Shown here in pieces: positions 57,221 through 64,000 of a stretch of DNA of 64,000 nt (positions within the stretch are counted from its first letter, which is position 1; every line of letters starts with the position of its first letter). A program made the translations under genes and the position numbers. This DNA is from Bradyrhizobium sp. SZCCT0231 (GTDB lineage: Bacteria; Pseudomonadota; Alphaproteobacteria; Rhizobiales; Xanthobacteraceae), in assembly GCF_018130245.1 (NCBI RefSeq), contig NZ_JAFCKP010000001.1, positions 868,001 through 932,000 on the forward strand, written 5' to 3'. Below the pieces are notes generated by a model. That model made no database searches. It worked only from the letters and a program-made list of their open reading frames with translations, and was not told the origin of the DNA.

Positions 57221-59511
57221 TGACCACGAAATCGGTTCGTCCCTACCGTGAACCAGCCGGCGGCTGGGGCGCACTCAAGGCCCTCAGCGAGGCGCTTCTG
57301 GTCCAGCGCGTGCCGCTGAAGGGCGCGGCGACGCTGAGCCGGATGAACCAGCCGCAGGGCTTTGATTGTCCCGGCTGCGCATGGCCCGATCCGAAGCACA
57401 CTTCGTCGTTCGAATTCTGCGAGAACGGCGGCAAAGCGGTCGCCTGGGAGGCAACCTCAAAGCGCTGCACCCCTGAATTCTTCGCCGAGCATACCGTCAC
57501 CGAGCTCGCGAGCTGGAATGACTACGATCTCGAAATGGTCGGGCGGCTCACGCATCCGATGACCTATGACGCCGCATCCGACCGCTATCTTCCGGTGGAA
57601 TGGAGCGATGCGTTCGACATGATCGGACGTGAGCTAAAGGCGCTGCCGGATCCGAACATGGCGGAGTTCTACACCTCGGGGCGGACCTCGAACGAGGCAG
57701 CCTTCCTCTATCAGCTGTTCGTGCGCGAATACGGCACCAACAACTTCCCCGACTGCTCGAACATGTGCCATGAGGCGACCAGCGTCGGCCTGCCGCACTC
57801 GCTCGGGGTCGGCAAGGGCACCGTGCTGCTGGAGGACTTCGACAAGGCCGATTGCATCTTCATCTTCGGCCAGAATCCGGGCACCAACAGCCCGCGGATG
57901 ATGACGAGCCTGCGCAATGCGGCACGCCGCGGCGCATCGATCATCTCGTTCAACCCGTTCCGCGAGCGGGCACTGGAGCGTTTCCAGGCGCCGCAGAGCC
58001 CGGTCGAGATGATCACGCTGTCGTCGACGACGATCAGCTCAAAGCTCTTTCAGGTGCGGGTCGGCGGCGACGTCGCCGTCCTCAAGGGGATCATGAAGAT
58101 ACTTGTCGAGGCTGACGAGACCGCCTGCGCCGCCGAGCAGCCGGAGATCCTCGACTGGGATTTCATTCGCGGGCACACCGTCGGCGTTGAAGCGCTGATC
58201 GACGACCTCAAGCGCACGCAATGGCCCGACATCGAACGCCAGTCCGGCCTGACGCGCGAGGACATGGAGTATGCGGCCGGCGCCTATATGAAGGCAGAGC
58301 GCGCCATCCTCGTCTACGGCATGGGCATCACCCAGCACTGGCGCGGCGCGCACAACGTGCAGCAGATCGCCAATCTCGCGCTGCTGCGCGGCAATGTCGG
58401 GCGCGAGGGCGCCGGCGTCTGCCCGGTTCGCGGTCATTCCAACGTGCAGGGCGACCGCACCGTGGGGATCACCGAGGTTCCAAATGCGGACTTCCTCGAG
58501 CGCCTGGAGCAACGCTTCGGCTTCAAGCCGCCGTCCGCGCCGGGACACAACGTGGTGACCGCTCTGGAAGCCATGATCCGCGGCGAGGTGAAGGCCTTCT
58601 TCGCGATGGGCGGCAATTTCGCCGCCGCCATTCCGGACTGGCAGGCGACGCAGGTGGCCCTTGGCAAGCTCGACCTGACCGTCCATGTTTCGACCAAGCT
58701 CAACCGCAGCCACCTGATCCACGGCCGCGCCGCGTTGATCCTGCCGTGCCTCGGGCGCACCGAGATCGATATCCAGGCGTCGGGGCCGCAGTCGATCACG
58801 GTGGAGGACTCGATGTCGATGGTGCATGCGTCCGGCGGCCGCAACAAGCCGGCATCCGAGCATCTCCTCAGCGAGGTCGCGATCATCGCCGGCGTCGCCA
58901 AGGCGACGCTGGGCGAGCGCACGGTGGTCGATTGGGACGGTTTCGTTGCCGATTACGACCGCATCCGCGATGCGATCGAGGCGGTGCTTCCAATCTTCCA
59001 GGGCTACAATGCCCGCATCCGTGTTCCCGGCGGCTTCCACCTCACCTCGACGGCGCGTGAACGCATCTGGGCGACGCCGTCGGGTAAGGCGAACTTCCTG
59101 GTCTTCCCGGGCTGCGGCGAAGACCCGCCGCAGAGCGATCCCGATTTCCTCTGGCTCACCACCATACGCAGCCACGACCAGTACAACACCACGCTGTACT
59201 CGATGTCCGACCGCTACCGCGGTGTGTTCGGCCAGCGCGATGTGGTGTTCCTCAACGAATACGAGCTGAAGAGGCGGGGATTGGCCGACGGCGATCGCGT
59301 CGACCTGATCACCGCCTCGACCGACGGTGCCGAGCGGATCGTGCGCAACTTCCGTGTCGTGGCCTATGCGTTCCCGACCGGCTGCTGTGCTGCGTATTAC
59401 CCGGAGACCAATCCGCTGGTGCCGCTCTATGCCCGGGACCCTCTCAGCTTCACGCCGTCATACAAGGGCGTTCCGATCCGCCTGGTGCGCTCGGCTGCGA
59501 CCGAGGAATAG
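57220..59511 (+). CDS. FdhF/YdeP-type molybdopterin oxidoreductase
   Basis: The 763-residue enzyme belongs to the formate dehydrogenase-H-related family of YdeP. It has an N-terminal iron-sulfur-like set (CPGCAWPDP, then FEFCENGG), the active-site loop NMCHEATSVG with Cys in place of selenocysteine, GHSNVQGDRT in the middle and RSHDQYNTTLYSMSDRYRGV near the C terminus. There is no export signal, so it is cytoplasmic. Its divergent neighbour could make formate from oxalate, but in the periplasm. Whether it oxidises formate is not proven for this subgroup. Confidence 0.85.
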   Translation: MTTKSVRPYREPAGGWGALKALSEALLVQRVPLKGAATLSRMNQPQGFDCPGCAWPDPKHTSSFEFCENGGKAVAWEATSKRCTPEFFAEHTVTELASWNDYDLEMVGRLTHPMTYDAASDRYLPVEWSDAFDMIGRELKALPDPNMAEFYTSGRTSNEAAFLYQLFVREYGTNNFPDCSNMCHEATSVGLPHSLGVGKGTVLLEDFDKADCIFIFGQNPGTNSPRMMTSLRNAARRGASIISFNPFRERALERFQAPQSPVEMITLSSTTISSKLFQVRVGGDVAVLKGIMKILVEADETACAAEQPEILDWDFIRGHTVGVEALIDDLKRTQWPDIERQSGLTREDMEYAAGAYMKAERAILVYGMGITQHWRGAHNVQQIANLALLRGNVGREGAGVCPVRGHSNVQGDRTVGITEVPNADFLERLEQRFGFKPPSAPGHNVVTALEAMIRGEVKAFFAMGGNFAAAIPDWQATQVALGKLDLTVHVSTKLNRSHLIHGRAALILPCLGRTEIDIQASGPQSITVEDSMSMVHASGGRNKPASEHLLSEVAIIAGVAKATLGERTVVDWDGFVADYDRIRDAIEAVLPIFQGYNARIRVPGGFHLTSTARERIWATPSGKANFLVFPGCGEDPPQSDPDFLWLTTIRSHDQYNTTLYSMSDRYRGVFGQRDVVFLNEYELKRRGLADGDRVDLITASTDGAERIVRNFRVVAYAFPTGCCAAYYPETNPLVPLYARDPLSFTPSYKGVPIRLVRSAATEE

Positions 59512-59529
59512 CGGCAAGAATCATCGCGG

Positions 59530-61023
59530 TCACGTCTCCCCGTGGAGGTCGCAGCGCAGCGAGTCCACGGGGACGGCGACCGGCAGCGTGAACCAGAAGC
59601 GGGCTCCGCCCTGCGCGCCGTTGCCTTCCGAGCCGATCCGTCCTCCATGCGCTTCGACGATCGACCGGCAGATGGGAAGTCCCATGCCCATCCCGCTCTC
59701 CTTGGTCGTGAAGAAGCTGTCGAAGAGTCGATCGACATGTTCGGCGGCGATGCCGGGACCGTTGTCCTCGACGGAGCAGCACAATGTCGCGGCGTCCTGT
59801 GTAACCGTCGTGATGACGATGCGGCGATCGTCGTATCCCGCCTGCGTCATTGCCTGCACCGCGTTGATGGCCAGATTGACGACCACTTGCTGGAGCTGGG
59901 TGCGGTCACCGAGCACCTGCGGCGCGCTCGGGTCGGGCCGGTGCACGATCGTCACCGCGTGGGATTCGAGCTCATGTCGGAGGAAGAGAAGCGCTTCGCG
60001 AATGATTTCGTCAAATGACAGCAACGCCTGCTCGGCGGCCCTTCTGGAAGCCATTCCGCGAACGCGTGCCACGATGTTTGCCGCCCGCTGCGCATCCAGG
60101 ACGATGTTTTCGATGGTCTTGCGGATCTCGACGATATCGGGAGAGGGCCTGTTCAGCCAACGGAGTCCGGCGGCCCCATTCGTGGCGATGGCCGCGAGGG
60201 GCTGATTGACTTCATGGGCGATCGACGCGGTGAGCTCGCCGAGCATCGAGACCCGCGCAGTATGCGCGAACTCGGCCTGTACCTGCTGCAGCTTCTGCTG
60301 GGCGCGAACACGCTGTGAGATGTCGATCGTGCCGACCAGGCTTATGTCGAGATCATTGATAGGGCCGACGCGCGCGGTCGTGAAGAGAACGTCGACGATG
60401 CGACCGTCCCACGTGACCATCCTGGTTTCTTCCTCGAAATTCGTCTCGCCACGATAGCGGGACTCCATCGCCCGCCGGAACGTATCGGGCCGTTCCCTCC
60501 AGCTGTCGGCCATGGAACGTCCGACAAAGCCTTCGACGCCTCCCCCGAACATCTGGATGGCTCGTTCGTTGGCCTCCTGAAACGAGAGCGCATCCATGCA
60601 GGTGCGGAGGAATTCGGGATGGCTGTCGAAATAGGCGCCGAGGTCCTTGACGCCCTCGGCGCGCAGTTTTCGGAACAACGCGACGAGCCTGCTGGCGTCG
60701 AGCTGCCGGAATGCGATTGGCATGCGGCTGAACAGATGGCGGTAGCGCTGTTCGCTCCGCTCCAGTTCGGCGTGGGCCTTCTTCAGGGCCGTGATATCCA
60801 TGATCGCGCCGACGAGCGTCAGCGAAGCGGCCAGAAAAGCGGCGAAAGCGATCGCCGTGAAATTGTCTCCAAGCAGTGAACAGGCGAAGGACAGCAGGGT
60901 CAAAACAAGGCTACCCCAAGCCCACAGTAGAATCCGATCCTGTATTGTCTGGATCGGCAGCAAACGGCGCCACCATCGCTGGGGCTGTACGGGATTAGAG
61001 CCATCCAGGCGTTCGAGCGTCAT
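59530..61023 (-). CDS. PAS-domain sensor histidine kinase (orphan)
   Basis: A 497-residue kinase with two N-terminal membrane helices (about 30-75), a PAS domain (about 90-240, with RYRHLFSRMP and the DISQR end) and a transmitter with the phosphorylated His in ASIAHEVNQPLAA, N box NLAINAVQAM and ATP lid DNGPGIAAEH. The HEVNQPLAA type is common in FixL/DctB-like kinases. No response regulator gene lies beside it, so its partner is elsewhere. It is convergent with the FdhF/YdeP gene. Confidence 0.87.
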   Translation of the reverse strand: MTLERLDGSNPVQPQRWWRRLLPIQTIQDRILLWAWGSLVLTLLSFACSLLGDNFTAIAFAAFLAASLTLVGAIMDITALKKAHAELERSEQRYRHLFSRMPIAFRQLDASRLVALFRKLRAEGVKDLGAYFDSHPEFLRTCMDALSFQEANERAIQMFGGGVEGFVGRSMADSWRERPDTFRRAMESRYRGETNFEEETRMVTWDGRIVDVLFTTARVGPINDLDISLVGTIDISQRVRAQQKLQQVQAEFAHTARVSMLGELTASIAHEVNQPLAAIATNGAAGLRWLNRPSPDIVEIRKTIENIVLDAQRAANIVARVRGMASRRAAEQALLSFDEIIREALLFLRHELESHAVTIVHRPDPSAPQVLGDRTQLQQVVVNLAINAVQAMTQAGYDDRRIVITTVTQDAATLCCSVEDNGPGIAAEHVDRLFDSFFTTKESGMGMGLPICRSIVEAHGGRIGSEGNGAQGGARFWFTLPVAVPVDSLRCDLHGET

Positions 61024-61123
61024 ACAGAAGGTCTACCGCGCCGCCGACGGGAGGTCTTCTGCGTTTTTGCAGGCGCCTTGCCAAAACGCACGAAGCCGCG
61101 ATCGGCCTTGCTGCGTGACGCCC

Positions 61124-61540
61124 CTAGGCGATCTCCGCCACAGGTTTCGTCACGCCGAACCGCCTCTCGAATTCGGCGACATCGACGACGCCGCGGCGGT
61201 GCGTGCCATCGCCGATCTTGCGGTCGCCGTCCCAGGCCTCCACCTCGAACAGCACGCTTCTGGCTTCTACCGTGACGACCCGTGCCATCGCGCGCACCGT
61301 GCGGCCGACCGGTGTTGCCGCGAGGTGACGGATATTGACCATCATCCCGACGCTGACATGGCCTGCAGGCAGGAGCGGCTGAACCGCCGAGCCGGCGGCC
61401 ATCTCCATGTGCAGGATCATCGTCGGCGTGGCGTAGACTGCAGGCATGCCCGGCACCGCGTGGCCGACCGTCATCTCGGGCGTGACGGTCACCAGTTTTT
61501 CGGCGGTCATGCCGGTCGTCACATTCTCAAGCGGATTCAT
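61124..61540 (-). CDS. Hotdog-fold thioesterase (FlK-like)
   Basis: This 138-residue protein fits the thioesterase family related to fluoroacetyl-CoA thioesterase FlK: the N-terminal VYATPTMILHMEMAAG, VSVGMMVNIRHLAATPVG and a C-terminal HRRGVVDVAEFERRF. The hotdog fold and conserved His/Glu suggest cleavage of a small acyl-CoA. The ATG at 61540 lies 14 nt inside the end of the RND pump gene, so the two are translationally coupled. Substrate is unknown. Confidence 0.78.
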   Translation of the reverse strand: MNPLENVTTGMTAEKLVTVTPEMTVGHAVPGMPAVYATPTMILHMEMAAGSAVQPLLPAGHVSVGMMVNIRHLAATPVGRTVRAMARVVTVEARSVLFEVEAWDGDRKIGDGTHRRGVVDVAEFERRFGVTKPVAEIA

Positions 61541-64000
61541 GGCTCAATTCCGTCTCTGCCTCGGTCGTGGATGGGGTAGATGTCTTGGCTGCCCGCGGCT
61601 TGCGCCCGGTGAGCCAGTTTCCGAGCCGGTCGAGATAGAGATAGACGACGGGCGTGGTGTAGAGCGTCAGGATCTGTGACAGCATCAGGCCGCCGACGAT
61701 CGTGTAGCCGAGTGGCTGGCGCAGCTCCGCGCCGGTGCCGGAGCCGATCATCAGCGGCACGCCGCCGAGCAGCGCCGCCATCGTCGTCATCAGGATCGGG
61801 CGGAAGCGCAGCGTGCAGGCCTGGTAGATCGCCTCTTCAGGGCTGAGCCCGTGCTGGCGTTCCACCTCGAGGGCGAAGTCGACCAGCATGATGCCGTTCT
61901 TCTTGACGATGCCGATCAAGAGGATGATGCCGATGATGGCGATGACGCTGAGATCCATATGGACGGCCAGCAGCAGCAATAGCGCGCCGATGCCAGCCGA
62001 AGGCAGCGTCGACAGAATCGTGATCGGATGGATCAGGCTCTCATAGAGCACGCCGAGAATGATGTAGATCACGATCAGCGCCGCGCCGATCAACAGCGGC
62101 GTGCCCGACAGGGAGGACTGGAACGCCTGGGCATTGCCCTGGAACGAGGTCGACAGCGAGGCGGGCTTTCCGGTGTCCTTCTCGATCTTCTGGATTGCCG
62201 TCACCGCATCGCCCAGCGCGACGCCTGGCCGCAGGTTGAACGAGATCGTCACCGACGGAAACAGGCTCTGATGGTTGATCAGGATCGGCGCGGGCTTGAT
62301 GACGGCGTGAACCAGCGTGCTGAGCGGGACCTGCTGGCCGGTGGCCGAGTTCAGGTAGATGTCCTTGAGTGCTTCGGGCCCGTACTGGAAGCGTGGATCG
62401 ACCTCCATCACGACATGGTACTGGTTCAGCGAGGTGAACATGGTGGAGACGATGCGCTGGCCGAAGGCGTCGTCGAGCGCATTGTCGATCGTGGTGGGCA
62501 GGATGCCGAAGCTGGAGGCGACCTCGCGATTGACGGTGACCTCCAGCCGTGGGCCGGCATTGGCCTGGTCGCTCGCAACATCACTGATGACGTCGAGTGC
62601 GCGCAGCTTCTCCAGGAAGATCGCCGACCAGTGGGTGAGCTCGTTGGAATCGGCGTCCGTCAGGGTGTACTGATACTGCGTCTTCGACAGGCGTGCGCCG
62701 ATGGTGATGTCCTGCGCCGCCTGCATATAGAGCGTGATGCCCTGGATATGGGCGAGCCGGGGGCGCAGCCGGTCGATGATTTGGTCGGCGCTCGCCTTGC
62801 GCTCCGGCTTCGGCTTCAGCACGATGAAGATGCGCCCCTGGTTGAGCGTCGCGGTCGGACCTCCCGGCCCGATATAGCTCGCCACCGACTGGATTGCCGG
62901 ATCCTTCGACAGGATGTCGACGATCGCCTGCTGGCGTTCGGACATGGCGGGGAAGGAGATGTCCTGGGCCGCCTCGGTGATGCCGACGATCTGTCCGGTG
63001 TCCTGCTGCGGAAAGAATCCCTTCGGGATGATCACGTAGAGATAGCCGGTCAGCGCGATGGTCGAGAGCATGACCAGCAGCGTTGCGAAGCGATGCCGCA
63101 GCACCACGCGCAGGCCCCGCGCGTAGAGCGCGAGCAGGGCATCGAAACCTCGCTCGAACAGGAGGTAGACCCGGCCGTGCTTCCTTCGTGAATCGTCCTT
63201 CAGCAGGCGTGCGCACATCATCGGCGTCAGGGTGAGCGAGATGACCAGCGACAGCAGCAGCGAGGCGGTGATGGTGACGGCGAATTCCTGGAACAGCTTT
63301 CCGACATAGCCGCCCATCAGGAACAGCGGGATGAACACCGCGATCAGCGACAAGGTGATGGAGACGATCGTGAAGCCGATCTCGGCGGAGCCCTTGAGCG
63401 CCGCCTCCATCGGGGTCATGCCCTGCTCGAGATGACGAACGATGTTCTCGATGACCACCACGGCATCGTCGACCACGAAGCCGACTGCGATCGACAAGGC
63501 CATCAGCGAGAGGTTGTCGAGGCTGTAGCCGAGCACGTAGAGGACCGCGAACGTTCCGATCAGCGCCAGCGGAACCGTGATCGCCGGGATGACGGTGGCC
63601 CAGAAATTCCGCAGGAACAGGAAGATGACCATCACCACCAGGGCGACCGTCAGCAATAGCGTGAACTGAACGTCGGAAACCGCGGCGCGAATGGTGGCGG
63701 TGCGATCGGCCGCGATCGTCACCTTGATCGCCGGAGGAACGGAGGCCTGCAGCTGCGGCAGCAGCTTCTTGATCCGGTCGACCGTCTCGATCACGTTGGC
63801 GCCGGGAACGCGCTGGACCGCGAGGATGACGGCGGGCTCCTTGCCGTACCAGCCGGCCAGGAGGTCGTTCTCGGGCGCCTCGATTGCCGTGCCGACGTCG
63901 CGGATCCGCACGGGCGAGCCGTTGCGATACGCGATGATGAGGTCTTCGTAGGCAGATGGCTTAAGCAGCTGGTCGTTGGTGTTCAGCGTGTAGGTGACAC
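61527..64000 (-). CDS. RND efflux pump inner-membrane subunit (MdtB/AcrB-type), partial
   Basis: The visible 824 codons cover the C-terminal four-fifths of an RND transporter. The frame stays open to the right edge and reads TYTLNTNDQLLKPSAYEDL there, so the start lies outside. Features are the helices around LTVALVVMVIFLFLRNFWAT, the conserved FVVDDAVVVIENIVRH segment with the proton-relay Asp pair, a GFFPQQDTG motif and the second set of helices ending near YTTPVVYLYLDRLG. It would pump drugs, detergents or bile-salt-like compounds with a periplasmic adaptor encoded further upstream. Confidence 0.9.
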   Translation of the reverse strand, partial: VTYTLNTNDQLLKPSAYEDLIIAYRNGSPVRIRDVGTAIEAPENDLLAGWYGKEPAVILAVQRVPGANVIETVDRIKKLLPQLQASVPPAIKVTIAADRTATIRAAVSDVQFTLLLTVALVVMVIFLFLRNFWATVIPAITVPLALIGTFAVLYVLGYSLDNLSLMALSIAVGFVVDDAVVVIENIVRHLEQGMTPMEAALKGSAEIGFTIVSITLSLIAVFIPLFLMGGYVGKLFQEFAVTITASLLLSLVISLTLTPMMCARLLKDDSRRKHGRVYLLFERGFDALLALYARGLRVVLRHRFATLLVMLSTIALTGYLYVIIPKGFFPQQDTGQIVGITEAAQDISFPAMSERQQAIVDILSKDPAIQSVASYIGPGGPTATLNQGRIFIVLKPKPERKASADQIIDRLRPRLAHIQGITLYMQAAQDITIGARLSKTQYQYTLTDADSNELTHWSAIFLEKLRALDVISDVASDQANAGPRLEVTVNREVASSFGILPTTIDNALDDAFGQRIVSTMFTSLNQYHVVMEVDPRFQYGPEALKDIYLNSATGQQVPLSTLVHAVIKPAPILINHQSLFPSVTISFNLRPGVALGDAVTAIQKIEKDTGKPASLSTSFQGNAQAFQSSLSGTPLLIGAALIVIYIILGVLYESLIHPITILSTLPSAGIGALLLLLAVHMDLSVIAIIGIILLIGIVKKNGIMLVDFALEVERQHGLSPEEAIYQACTLRFRPILMTTMAALLGGVPLMIGSGTGAELRQPLGYTIVGGLMLSQILTLYTTPVVYLYLDRLGNWLTGRKPRAAKTSTPSTTEAETELSHESA

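Overview
The window looks like chromosomal DNA of a Bradyrhizobium-type alphaproteobacterium. The signs are high GC, dense ATGA-overlapping operons, the intergenic palindromes at 299-427 and 31234-31257 that resemble repeats common in that genus, a DUF3551 protein, and the family content (AmiC/AmiR, TorD/FdhX formate dehydrogenase locus, cyanide-insensitive oxidase). The assignment rests on gene content and style, not on a search. I see no rRNA, tRNA, insertion sequence, prophage or CRISPR array. Metabolism is oxidative and runs on organic acids, amides and formate.

Region 1 (1-13840). After a partial gene and an acetyltransferase comes an amide-use operon: amiC, the antiterminator gene amiR, a five-component Fmd/Urt-type ABC importer, formamidase fmdA, a fused double nitrilase whose second half lacks the catalytic cysteine, and a short-chain dehydrogenase. 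A strong intrinsic terminator lies in the leader just before amiC, which is what an AmiR/ANTAR antitermination switch needs. An orphan TctC-type binding protein and two small membrane proteins follow.

Region 2 (14088-26979). A WD40/cytochrome c fusion is followed by a formate dehydrogenase locus: a 694-residue multi-[4Fe-4S] protein, five accessory genes joined by 4-nt overlaps, an HTH-TorD fusion, the TAT-target peptide FdhX, and the alpha, beta and gamma subunits. The alpha subunit has cysteine, not selenocysteine, at the metal site. FdhD is encoded separately at 48088.

Region 3 (27283-44533). A TonB-dependent receptor follows an exact GTATGA-N16-TCATAC site, the NikR consensus, so nickel is a likely substrate. 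Then come a patatin, a DUF3551 protein, and a putative catabolic regulon: an NCS1 permease, a MarR regulator, three 27-bp promoter/operator units, a metal-dependent amidohydrolase, a three-subunit molybdenum hydroxylase whose iron-sulfur subunit is fused to a CoxG domain, a complete Liv-type ABC importer and a small Rieske ferredoxin. A related operator-like site also lies before the NCS1 gene. The set suggests import, hydroxylation and ring opening of an unidentified N-heterocycle.

Region 4 (44608-64000). This holds a formamidase-like hydrolase, a catalase-family peroxidase with cytochrome b561, Dps, FdhD, and a fumC-cupin-mqo-cioAB operon that could carry electrons from fumarate/malate to oxygen through quinone. 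A bidirectional terminator follows. Next are an oxalate-decarboxylase-like bicupin divergent from an FdhF/YdeP-type molybdoenzyme, an orphan PAS histidine kinase, and a thioesterase overlapping an RND efflux pump that runs off the window. Formate is a recurring theme: amide hydrolysis and oxalate decarboxylation would make it, and the dehydrogenase(s) would consume it.
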